9,241 bases of DNA from Phycisphaerales bacterium (GTDB lineage: Bacteria > Planctomycetota > Phycisphaerae > Tepidisphaerales > Tepidisphaeraceae). Positions 1-6,125 of the stretch are shown piece after piece (positions within the stretch are counted from its first letter, which is position 1; every line of letters begins with the position of its first letter). A model generated the notes under the pieces. The model made no database searches. It saw only the letters and a program-made list of their open reading frames with translations, and had not been told where the DNA came from. A program made the position numbers and the translations under genes. The stretch spans positions 1 to 9,241 of the forward strand of contig JAQGHH010000124.1 in the NCBI GenBank assembly GCA_028288945.1, written 5' to 3'.

Positions 1-983
1 TACCTGTAGCAAACTTCCTTCACCGCGGCCACGATGCGGTCTACGCTGGGCATCATGGCTTCTTCGAGGTAGTGGTTGAAGGGGACGGGGATTTCGTCGC
101 TGTGGACGTATTCGATCGGGGCGTCGAGGTAATCGAACACGGGCTTTTGGATCTTGTGGAGGATGCCGCCGCCCATGCCGCAGTAGCCCCAGTCCTCGTC
201 GACGATCACGCAGCGGCCCGTCTTTTTTACGGAGTTGACGAGCGTCTGCGTGTCCAGCGGGCGGAGCGTTCGGACGTCGATTAGCTCGACGTCGATGCCG
301 TGGTCGTTCACCATCGCCTCGACCGACGGGCGCACGACGCGCTGCAGCGGCCGGCCGTAGCTGATGACCGTGACGTCCTTGCCCTCGCGCTCGACGTTCG
401 CCACGCCCAGCGGCAGCGTGAACTCGCCTTCGGGCACTTCGCCCTTCTCGCTGAGCATCTTCTCGTTCTCGAGGAAAATCACCGGGTCGTCGCAGCGGAT
501 CGAGCTCTTAAGCAGGCCCTTGGCCTCGGCGGGCGTCGACGGAGTGACGACGATCAGCCCCGGAATGCGGCTGTAGATCGATTCCATCCGGTGGCTGTGC
601 GTCGCGCCCAGCTGGTGGGCGATGCCGTTTCCGCCACGGAAGGTGATGGGGATTTTGAATTGTCCGCCGGACATGTAGCGGACGTTGGCGGCGTTGTTCA
701 CGATCTGGTCAAGGCAGACGAGCGTGAACGACCAGCTCATGAACTCGATGATCGGCCGCAGGCCGACCATCGCAGAGCCGACGCCCAGGCCGGAGAACCC
801 GGCCTCGCTGATCGGCGTGTCCAGCACCCGGCGGGGCCCGAATCGGTCGAGCATCCCTTCAGACACCTTATAAGCGCCATTGTACTGCGCGACCTCTTCG
901 CCCATCAGGAAGACGTTCTCGTCGCGTTCCATCTCCTCCGTCATCGCGGCACGAAGGGCTTCTTTGAATTGCAAGATTGCCAT
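1..983 (-). CDS. pdhB: Pyruvate dehydrogenase E1 component, beta subunit (3' end at window edge)
   Basis: With the alpha subunit this forms the thiamine-diphosphate E1 component of the cytoplasmic pyruvate dehydrogenase complex, which decarboxylates pyruvate and passes the acetyl group to E2 lipoate. Translation from ATG 983 (MAILQFKEALRAAM) is open for 327 codons to the edge. Seen: GEEVAQYNGAYKV (residues 28-40), typical of E1-beta; DTPISEAGF (55-63), whose Glu60 is the expected cofactor-activating glutamate; THSHR (128-132), matching the family's active-site His-Ser; and DDPVIFLENE (165-174). The last two bases read TA, so the next codon is Tyr or a stop; family members are about 325 residues, so almost nothing is missing. 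It lies 97 nt after pdhA and is surely co-transcribed. No Shine-Dalgarno is visible; an inverted-repeat arm ends 7 nt before the ATG. E1-beta of another 2-oxoacid dehydrogenase is possible but less likely. Confidence 0.95.
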   Translation of the reverse strand, partial: MAILQFKEALRAAMTEEMERDENVFLMGEEVAQYNGAYKVSEGMLDRFGPRRVLDTPISEAGFSGLGVGSAMVGLRPIIEFMSWSFTLVCLDQIVNNAANVRYMSGGQFKIPITFRGGNGIAHQLGATHSHRMESIYSRIPGLIVVTPSTPAEAKGLLKSSIRCDDPVIFLENEKMLSEKGEVPEGEFTLPLGVANVEREGKDVTVISYGRPLQRVVRPSVEAMVNDHGIDVELIDVRTLRPLDTQTLVNSVKKTGRCVIVDEDWGYCGMGGGILHKIQKPVFDYLDAPIEYVHSDEIPVPFNHYLEEAMMPSVDRIVAAVKEVCYR

Positions 984-1082
984 GGAATTAGTTGCCAGTT
1001 GTTAGTTGCCAGTTGCCAGTGAAGGCCGGTCGCTTCGTTGCCTTTCTTCACTGGCAACTGACAGCCGGCAACTGGCAACATC
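984..1082 (-). repeat. Palindromic intergenic repeat between pdhA and pdhB
   Basis: Two 34-bp arms, 991-1024 and 1046-1079, are inverted copies of each other with 29 of 34 positions matching, around a 21-nt loop. The outer 10 bp and inner 14 bp of each arm are perfect. The arms consist of reiterated AGTTGCCAGT-type units. In the mRNA sense the first arm begins 3 nt after the pdhA stop and the second ends 7 nt before the pdhB start, so the element fills almost the whole gap. It resembles the element at 4419-4538 in design and in its CAGTTG-type units. It could fold in mRNA and affect pdhB translation or message stability; that is inference. Confidence 0.85.
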
Positions 1083-2204
1083 TCACTTGGGCGAATACGG
1101 ATACGTCTCTGCCAGGGCGTCCTCGAAGCGGGCTTCGAGCGGGGGATTCGGGTCGGCCTCGGCCTGGCGGATACCCTCGTCCACTTCTTCGTTCACCGCG
1201 TTGGTGATCGAATCAAGCTGCTCGTCGTTCAGCAGGCCCTTTTCGCGGAGGCGCGTTTCGTACAAGGTGATCGGGTCGCGCTGACGGGCACGCTCGGCCT
1301 CTTCCTTGGAGCGGTACTTCAGCGGGTCGGACATTGAATGGCCACGGAAGCGGAAGGTGTTGGCGACCAGGTAGCTGGGGCCTTCCCCGGCCCGCGCCCG
1401 GTCCACCGCTTTGCCGAACTCGGCGATGACGGTATCGATATCATTCCCATCCACGTTGCGGTAGGGCATGTCGTAGCCGCAGGCGCGTTTGGCGAGATCC
1501 TTTTCGGCGCTGTGGCGCTCGACCTGAGTGCCCATCGCGACGCCGTTGTTCTCGACTACATAGATGACGGGGGCCTTGTAAAGACTGGCGAGGTTGAGTG
1601 CTTCGTTGAAGGTGCCCTGGTTGATCGCGCCGTCGCCCATGAAGCAGAAGGTGACGCCGCCCGTCTTCTTGTACCACTGTGCGAAGGCGGTCCCGAGTGC
1701 GAGAGGAAGCTGCCCGCCGACGATGCCGTGCCCGCCAAGGTTGCCGACCCTGGCATCGAACAGGTGCATCGACCCGCCCTTGCCCTTGGAACATCCAGTG
1801 ACTTTGCCGAACAATTCGGCCATTGCCGCCCGGGTCGACATTCCCAGCGCCAGGCTCGCGCCGTGGCAGCGGTAGCCGGTGAGGAGATAGTCGCGCGACT
1901 TTTCGAAAAGTGCGGCGGTCCCCGCGGCGATGGCCTCCTGCCCGCTGTAGAGGTGGAGGAACCCGCCGATCTTCATTTCCTTGGTGCCGTCGGGCAGCAC
2001 GCGGGGCGTTGCGTATTCCTGGTAGGTGCGTTCTTCAAAGCGGCGGATGAGCAGCATCAGGCGCAGGCGCTGCAATTCGACCTGGCCGTCCTTCCCGGCC
2101 AATTGGCCATTGGTCCCGGCGAAATGGGACGGGGCGGCGGACGCCCCATTGTTGCTTTGCTTGGATACTACGGCTCGCTTTGCTACTTCATCAGCTACGG
2201 CCAT
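1083..2204 (-). CDS. pdhA: Pyruvate dehydrogenase E1 component, alpha subunit
   Basis: This is the cofactor-binding partner of the downstream beta subunit in pyruvate decarboxylation. From ATG 2204 the protein is 373 aa, usual for the family. Seen: a low-complexity Ala/Ser/Asn/Gly N-terminus (residues 1-40); GGFLHLYSGQEA (80-91); FGKVTGCSKGKGGSMHL (132-148); the thiamine-diphosphate motif beginning GDGAINQGTFNEA (190-202) and ending ENN (218-220); and RGHSMSDP (287-294), the conserved loop that is phosphorylated in eukaryotic E1-alpha. One oddity is YRCHGASLALG (111-121), where many homologues have YRDHGH. The frame is open up to 2345. ATG 2204 is preferred because GGAG lies 9 nt upstream and a promoter-like pair sits at 2242-2269. 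ATG 2219 (378 aa) is the alternative; the 420-aa form from 2345 has no recognisable family sequence in its extension. It heads the pdhA-pdhB unit. Confidence 0.95.
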   Translation of the reverse strand: MAVADEVAKRAVVSKQSNNGASAAPSHFAGTNGQLAGKDGQVELQRLRLMLLIRRFEERTYQEYATPRVLPDGTKEMKIGGFLHLYSGQEAIAAGTAALFEKSRDYLLTGYRCHGASLALGMSTRAAMAELFGKVTGCSKGKGGSMHLFDARVGNLGGHGIVGGQLPLALGTAFAQWYKKTGGVTFCFMGDGAINQGTFNEALNLASLYKAPVIYVVENNGVAMGTQVERHSAEKDLAKRACGYDMPYRNVDGNDIDTVIAEFGKAVDRARAGEGPSYLVANTFRFRGHSMSDPLKYRSKEEAERARQRDPITLYETRLREKGLLNDEQLDSITNAVNEEVDEGIRQAEADPNPPLEARFEDALAETYPYSPK

Positions 2205-2213
2205 TGCTTTTTG

Positions 2214-2217
2214 CTCC
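2214..2217 (-). promoter_or_regulatory. Ribosome binding site deciding the pdhA start
   Basis: On the minus strand GGAG lies 9 nt before ATG 2204. It overlaps the alternative ATG at 2219, which itself has no Shine-Dalgarno upstream. This is the main reason for choosing 2204. Confidence 0.5.
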
Positions 2218-2241
2218 ATGAGTCGGGTGGCAATTCGCTGG

Positions 2242-2269
2242 AGTGTAGAGATTTTTGCTGCGCCTTCAA
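2242..2269 (-). promoter_or_regulatory. Possible sigma70-type promoter of pdhAB
   Basis: On the minus strand TTGAAG (2269-2264) and TACACT (2247-2242) are separated by 16 bp. A start near 2235 would give a leader of about 30 nt to ATG 2204. The match is moderate. It would place the promoter inside the longest open frame, arguing against the 2345 start. Confidence 0.4.
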
Positions 2270-2372
2270 CCACCGGCAATTGTGCGCAATTCCCCCTCGA
2301 ATCATCGGCATTACGACGGGAGCGGGCCGGTGGGTCGCGGTCCATCGCGCCACACGCCTATCTTAGCGACCA

Positions 2373-2389
2373 GACCGGGAAAAATCCGG
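2373..2389. repeat. Short hairpin in the gap-pdhA spacer
   Basis: ACCGG and CCGGT form a 5-bp stem around an A/T-rich 7-nt loop. On the minus strand the sequence is an ACCGG arm, a T-rich loop and a CCGGT arm. It might be a second part of the gap transcript end or a site near the pdhA promoter. The rest of the spacer (2270-2527) shows only this and the larger hairpin at 2451-2503; I see no gene in it. Confidence 0.3.
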
Positions 2390-2450
2390 TGAGAACTTCC
2401 TAAGAATTTCCGTAAAATCCGGGTGTTAGATGCGTTGCGGTCCCATAATG

Positions 2451-2503
2451 CCGCTCGCGGTTTCGCGACTGCCAAACTGGGCGATTCGCGAAACCGCAAG
2501 CGG
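2451..2503 (-). terminator. Large hairpin downstream of gap, probable transcript end
   Basis: Arms 2451-2468 and 2486-2503 pair over 18 bp with one mismatch, around a 17-nt loop that can add a few more pairs. It begins 25 nt after the gap stop codon. No T-run follows on the minus strand, so it is not a textbook intrinsic terminator. It may mark the 3' end of the gap message, protect it from exonucleases, or be a dispersed palindromic repeat. Confidence 0.5.
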
Positions 2504-2527
2504 TAAATCGGAAGCAATCGTCGTCCG

Positions 2528-3553
2528 TTACTTCGCCAATCCGTCCTTCTTGGCCATGGCCAGCGCCAGGTCGACAACGCGATTGGAGTAACCCCACTCG
2601 TTGTCGTACCAGCTCACGACCTTGAAGAAGTTGGCATTCAGCTCGATGCCTGCCCCGGCGTCGAAAATGCTGCTGCGGGCGTCGTGGATGAAATCGCTCG
2701 AAACCACTTCTTCGTCCGTGTACCCGAGGATTCCCTTCAACTCGCCGTCCGCAGCTTCCTTCATCGCAGCGCAGATCTCTTTGTAGCTGGTCGCCTTCGA
2801 GGTCTTGAAGGTGAGATCAACCACCGACACGTCGGCGACCGGTACGCGGAAGGCCATGCCGGTGAGCTTGCCCTTGAGTTCCGGGAGCACCAGGGCGACC
2901 GCCTTGGCCGCGCCCGTGGCGGACGGAATGATGTTCTGATACGCGCCGCGTCCGCCGCGCCAGTCCTTCTTGCTCGGGCCGTCGACCGTCGGCTGAGTGG
3001 CGGTCGCCGCGTGAACGGTCGTCATCAACCCTTCGGCGAGGCCGAAGCGATCGTTGATCACCTTCGCGATCGGCGCCAGGCAGTTGGTGGTGCAGCTTGC
3101 GTTGGAGACGACTTTGTCCTTGGACGGGTCGAATTTGGTGTGGTTCACGCCGACCAGCAGCGTGGGCACCTTCTCGGGGTCCTTGGTCGGGGCGGAGAGG
3201 ATGACGCGCTTCGCGCCGGCCTTGATGTGGTTTTCAGCCCCGGCGTAGTCGGTGAACAGGCCGGTGGACTCGACGACATAATCCGCCGCCTGCTTGCCCC
3301 AAGGCAGCTCGGCGGGATTGCGCACGGAGAAGCACGGCACGAATTTGCCGTTGACGACAATGCCGTCTTCCCGGGCCTGCACGCTTCCCTTGAACAGACC
3401 GTGGGTCGAGTCGTGCTTGAGGAGGTAAGCGAGGTTGTCGGGTGGGACCAGGTCGTTGATGCCGACGAACTCGATATTCGGGTTCTCGACACCCGCGCGG
3501 AACACCAGCCGCCCGATGCGCCCGAAACCATTAATGCCAACCTTCAAGGCCAT
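2528..3553 (-). CDS. gap: Glyceraldehyde-3-phosphate dehydrogenase, type I
   Basis: This cytoplasmic homotetramer oxidises and phosphorylates glyceraldehyde-3-phosphate to 1,3-bisphosphoglycerate with NAD+, in glycolysis or in reverse. The protein is 341 aa, normal for the family. Seen: the Rossmann motif NGFGRIGR (residues 8-15); Asp34 in GIND, the residue usually linked to NAD preference; the active-site motif SNASCTTNCLAP (150-161) with catalytic Cys154; His181 in TTVHAATATQ; then WRGGRGAYQN and WYDNEWGYSNR near the end. The frame continues upstream to 3781, but ATG 3553 is chosen because the family sequence starts there (MALKVGINGFGRIGR), GGAG lies 8 nt upstream, and a strong promoter sits inside the would-be extension. 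It appears to be transcribed alone from that promoter, ahead of pdhAB on the same strand. Confidence 0.97.
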   Translation of the reverse strand: MALKVGINGFGRIGRLVFRAGVENPNIEFVGINDLVPPDNLAYLLKHDSTHGLFKGSVQAREDGIVVNGKFVPCFSVRNPAELPWGKQAADYVVESTGLFTDYAGAENHIKAGAKRVILSAPTKDPEKVPTLLVGVNHTKFDPSKDKVVSNASCTTNCLAPIAKVINDRFGLAEGLMTTVHAATATQPTVDGPSKKDWRGGRGAYQNIIPSATGAAKAVALVLPELKGKLTGMAFRVPVADVSVVDLTFKTSKATSYKEICAAMKEAADGELKGILGYTDEEVVSSDFIHDARSSIFDAGAGIELNANFFKVVSWYDNEWGYSNRVVDLALAMAKKDGLAK

Positions 3554-3561
3554 GACCACTG

Positions 3562-3565
3562 CTCC
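3562..3565 (-). promoter_or_regulatory. Ribosome binding site deciding the gap start
   Basis: Minus-strand GGAG lies 8 nt before ATG 3553. Together with the promoter upstream it fixes the gap start and rules out the longer open frame. Confidence 0.7.
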
Positions 3566-3623
3566 GTGAGTAAAAGATAATGAAAAGAGGCTGTTTTCAG
3601 CGGCCTCGCTGTCAAAGTCCCGC

Positions 3624-3652
3624 ACGATAGGGTTGCCTGTGGCGCGTGTCAA
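3624..3652 (-). promoter_or_regulatory. Sigma70-type promoter of gap
   Basis: On the minus strand a perfect TTGACA (3652-3647) is followed after 17 bp by TATCGT (3629-3624). Transcription would start near 3617, giving a leader of about 64 nt. This is one of the two best promoter matches in the window. A second TTGACA at 3615-3610 has no suitable -10 box and may be chance. Confidence 0.7.
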
Positions 3653-3731
3653 GGCGGGCACAGGCGTTGCAACCGGAGCGACACGCTCAACCGTTCCGCT
3701 GGCTCTCAATCCACCCGTTACGATTCGGAAA

Positions 3732-3759
3732 TTGCATAGCCGTGGGCGTGGAGTATGAT
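3732..3759 (+). promoter_or_regulatory. Possible promoter of the receiver-like/GGDEF unit
   Basis: TTGCAT (3732-3737) and TATGAT (3754-3759) are 16 bp apart on the plus strand. Transcription would start near 3766, about 53 nt before the ATG at 3819. It lies back to back with the gap promoter in the 265-bp divergent region, which holds no gene. Confidence 0.45.
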
Positions 3760-3818
3760 TGGCCATCTGATGGGTTTGCATCGAACCAAATGCCGCCCGT
3801 AACGAAGTTAGGAGCGGG

Positions 3819-4418
3819 ATGTCAGGGGTGAGCCTTCCAGTAACGCGACCGACGGGAAGGGCGCTGCTCGTGGGGAACCCGGCTAGCCGGGCTCAACCTT
3901 TGGGCATGCTCATGGGCTTGGGTTACGCCTGCGGCGAGGCCGACGATCCGTATTCCGCAATTGCGGAGTTGTGCCGTCGTCCAATGGTCTATCGGGCGCT
4001 AATCCTCAGCCTGTCGAGCGTCTATCGCGAGGAATTGAATATTGTGCGGACGGTGAAGCGCCGTTTCCCGCACTTGGACGTCTGGCTGACACACACGGAT
4101 GGCCGACAAGCCACGCTCGCCGAGGCGATCCGGCTTGGCGCCGATGGGCTTCTGGCGGAAGACGGGCTGCACCGGATCGGCCTGCCGATGTCGGGCGGCG
4201 AAGGGCCGGTGATGCTGCGCCCAGTGACGGCTGCCGCCAGTTTCGGGATGGATCCCGCCCCAGCGAGCCCGCCCGCTCCGGCGGCCCCGGCGATGTCCGA
4301 TGAAGCGATCGATGCCGAATCCGACATGCAAATGGGCGAGCCCGTATTGACCGCGGACGAACTCCGTGCGCTGCTCCAAGAACAACCAATGCTGCCGCGT
4401 GAAGATGGGGACGGATAA
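3819..4418 (+). CDS. Receiver-like (CheY-fold) protein without phosphoacceptor
   Basis: The protein is 199 aa. Residues about 14-125 have the pattern of a response-regulator receiver: a first strand ALLVGNP, a helix ending in GYACGEADDPYSAIAEL, a strand YRALILSLSS, a strand LDVWLTHTD and a late ADGLLAEDG. The acidic pair after strand 1 and the Asp at the end of strand 3 are absent, so phosphorylation in the usual way looks impossible. A Pro/Ala linker (about 147-159) leads to an acidic tail ending with LTADELRALLQEQP. No output domain is visible. ATG 3819 has GGAG only 4 nt upstream; GTG 3828 is an in-frame alternative. It precedes the GGDEF gene and is probably co-transcribed. It may be a binding partner or adaptor of the cyclase; that is inference, and the receiver call rests on pattern alone. 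Confidence 0.75.
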   Translation: MSGVSLPVTRPTGRALLVGNPASRAQPLGMLMGLGYACGEADDPYSAIAELCRRPMVYRALILSLSSVYREELNIVRTVKRRFPHLDVWLTHTDGRQATLAEAIRLGADGLLAEDGLHRIGLPMSGGEGPVMLRPVTAAASFGMDPAPASPPAPAAPAMSDEAIDAESDMQMGEPVLTADELRALLQEQPMLPREDGDG

Positions 4419-4538
4419 TTGTCAGTTGTCCGTGGCCAGCAAAAATGGCCGCTGACCGCACTACCTGGCTTCGGCCACTTTACGGGCATCCGGCATCCTT
4501 TCTGCCAACTGACTACTGACCACGGACAACTGACAAAA
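4419..4538 (+). repeat. Palindromic intergenic repeat between receiver-like and GGDEF genes
   Basis: Arms 4419-4440 and 4515-4536 are inverted copies matching at 20 of 22 positions. The inner part has a smaller 6-bp pair (4446-4451 with 4472-4477). The first arm starts directly after the TAA of the upstream gene and the second ends 2 nt before the ATG of the next. The frame through the repeat happens to be open, so automated calling could add 40 residues from a TTG at 4419. It shares CAGTTG-type units with the pdhA-pdhB repeat, though neither copy is a simple duplicate of the other. Confidence 0.85.
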
Positions 4539-5912
4539 ATGGTCCGCCTAACCCACGAACGCGTGCTCTTGATTGGTGACGTGCAGTTGCAACTGCAATC
4601 GGCGCTGGCGGAGGCGCTGCCGGGTGCGCATGTGACCAGCGTGGCGACCGTGTTCGACGGGATCGCGGAACTGGCGACGGGATCGTTCACCGCAGTCCTT
4701 GCCGCGGCTGAGCCGATCGAGCGACGGCCCGAGGCGGCCGTACGCACGCTCCGCGAACTGGCGGGCGACGGAAGGCTGGTGCTCTTCGGGCACCCGACGC
4801 TCGAACTGCTTTCGCAGAAGATGCTCCAGTTCGGCTGCGACGACTACATCATCACGCCCGCCGGCGCCGCCGAACTGCAGCAGATGTTCGGCCGCCCGCC
4901 GATGCGGATATCGCCGCCTGCCACTGCCGATGAAGCCCCTGCATCCGATCAGGAACCCGCGGCGGGCGAAACCGAGGCAAGCCCGCTCGATTTGCTCGCG
5001 AGCCTGCCGTATGCGGAGATCTTCCTCGATGCGATGCTGCAAAATCCGCACAACGCCCCCGCCGCCGCGGTTTCGCAGATCAACGAGCGGCTGGGCTCCT
5101 CCCTCGCGATGCGCTACGTCCGCAAGAAGGACGGCCCCATCGAAATCCCGCAGGGTTGGGTGGCGGTGTCGCAGACCGTGCGCGTGAGCAACGAAGAAGC
5201 CGGGACGCTGCATCTGCTGTCGGAGCCCGAGCCCGCGCAGGACGAGGCTTCCGCCCGGCACTTGCTCGCCCAGATCGCGCAGCTCTTCGGCAAAGTCGCG
5301 AGTCTTCAGGACCGCCACAACCGCCTGCAAAAGCTGGCGATCACCGATGAAATGACCGGGCTGTACAACGCCCGCTACTTCCGCCACTTCCTCACGCGGA
5401 TCATCGACCGCGCGAAGCTGATGCGCTTCCCCGTCACGCTGCTGCTGTTCGACATCGACGACTTCAAGAAATACAACGACCTGTACGGCCACGGGGCGGG
5501 CGACGAAATCCTCAAGCAAACCGCGCAGCTCATGCGCCGCTGCTGCCGCGAACATGACTTGGTCGCCCGCATCGGCGGGGACGAGTTCGCAGTGGTCTTC
5601 TGGGACAAGGAAGGCCCTCGCCAGCCGCTGGAGCCTGGCAAGCAGGTCGGCGTCTCGCGCCCGCCCCAAACGCCGCTGCAGATTTTCGAGCGTTTCAAGA
5701 AATTAATCGCCGGCAGCGACTTCAGCGGCCTGGGCCAAAGCGGCCGCGGCCGCCTGAGCGTCAGCGGCGGCCTGGCCGTCTTCCCCTACGACGCCCAGGA
5801 CGTTGACGAACTCATCAAAGCCGCCGACGATTGCCTGATGTTCGGCGCAAAGCAGTCCGGAAAGAACACAATCTACCTTGTGGACGGCGACGAGCCGAAT
5901 ACGCCCCCGTAG
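4539..5912 (+). CDS. Diguanylate cyclase with N-terminal pseudo-receiver
   Basis: It condenses two GTP into cyclic-di-GMP, a cytoplasmic second messenger. From ATG 4539 it is 457 aa. Residues 6-118 look like a receiver domain, but strand 3 reads FTAVLAAAE without the phosphoacceptor Asp, and the usual Lys before Pro is Thr in DDYIITPAG. A Pro/Ala/Glu-rich linker (120-150) leads to a possible GAF-like segment (150-250), then a helix into the GGDEF domain (267-450). Metal and substrate residues are visible in FDIDDFKKYND (304-314); the signature GGDEF (346-350) is intact, as is the inhibitory site REHD (337-340) placed exactly 5 residues before it. About 35 extra residues follow the signature (356-395). 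The 40 codons upstream to 4419 are repeat DNA and are excluded. No clear Shine-Dalgarno precedes the ATG. Confidence 0.92.
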   Translation: MVRLTHERVLLIGDVQLQLQSALAEALPGAHVTSVATVFDGIAELATGSFTAVLAAAEPIERRPEAAVRTLRELAGDGRLVLFGHPTLELLSQKMLQFGCDDYIITPAGAAELQQMFGRPPMRISPPATADEAPASDQEPAAGETEASPLDLLASLPYAEIFLDAMLQNPHNAPAAAVSQINERLGSSLAMRYVRKKDGPIEIPQGWVAVSQTVRVSNEEAGTLHLLSEPEPAQDEASARHLLAQIAQLFGKVASLQDRHNRLQKLAITDEMTGLYNARYFRHFLTRIIDRAKLMRFPVTLLLFDIDDFKKYNDLYGHGAGDEILKQTAQLMRRCCREHDLVARIGGDEFAVVFWDKEGPRQPLEPGKQVGVSRPPQTPLQIFERFKKLIAGSDFSGLGQSGRGRLSVSGGLAVFPYDAQDVDELIKAADDCLMFGAKQSGKNTIYLVDGDEPNTPP

Positions 5913-5983
5913 GGTCTGCTTTAGCGGACGAGAACTTCGCAAGCTATCGCAACCGCGTCCGCAAAAGCGGGTCCGATAACTTT

Positions 5984-6031
5984 GTGGTGCAGCCTTTCAG
6001 CCTGCATTTGCAGCCTGAAAGGCAGCACCAC
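5984..6031. repeat. Long imperfect hairpin downstream of the GGDEF gene
   Basis: Arms 5984-6000 and 6015-6031 match at 16 of 17 positions, and the loop folds further as CTGC-ATTT-GCAG, giving a nearly continuous 48-nt stem. It lies 71 nt after the GGDEF stop, with no T-run on either side. It could end or protect the GGDEF transcript, or be a REP-like dispersed palindrome. Confidence 0.6.
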
Positions 6032-6058
6032 AAGCACCTGATCGCACACAATCCGCGC

Positions 6059-6090
6059 AAAAAGACAGGCGGTCCCGCGAAGGACCGCCT
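6059..6090 (-). terminator. Intrinsic terminator of rplU
   Basis: A perfect 9-bp GC-rich stem (6067-6075 with 6082-6090) with a 6-nt loop is followed on the minus strand by GTCTTTTTG, a five-T run at 6063-6059. It lies 35 nt after the rplU stop codon. This is the best canonical terminator in the window. The same stem may also stop plus-strand transcripts, but without a T-run. Confidence 0.8.
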
Positions 6091-6125
6091 ACCTCGTTTC
6101 TATTGGTAACCACTCAGAAGCCTGA

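Noticed and set aside
300..1022. Long plus-strand open frame opposite pdhB
   Set aside because: It lies antisense to a clear E1-beta gene, has no recognisable family sequence, is rich in His/Arg/Asp as expected of an antisense shadow in GC-rich DNA, and ends inside the palindromic repeat.
991..1079. Possible CRISPR array from repeated GTTGCCAGT units
   Set aside because: The units are short, arranged as an inverted repeat and partly back to back, without regular unique spacers or cas genes.
1338..2366. 342-codon plus-strand open frame opposite pdhA
   Set aside because: It mirrors the E1-alpha coding sequence and has no domain of its own; an antisense shadow.
2684..3580. 298-codon plus-strand open frame opposite gap
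   Set aside because: Antisense to an unmistakable gap gene, with no recognisable motif.
3554..3781. N-terminal extension of gap to an ATG at 3781
   Set aside because: It would contain a strong TTGACA-17-TATCGT promoter, and family sequence begins only at ATG 3553, which has a good ribosome binding site.
4548..5669. 373-codon minus-strand open frame opposite the GGDEF gene
   Set aside because: Antisense shadow; the plus strand has intact GGDEF motifs and the minus frame has none.
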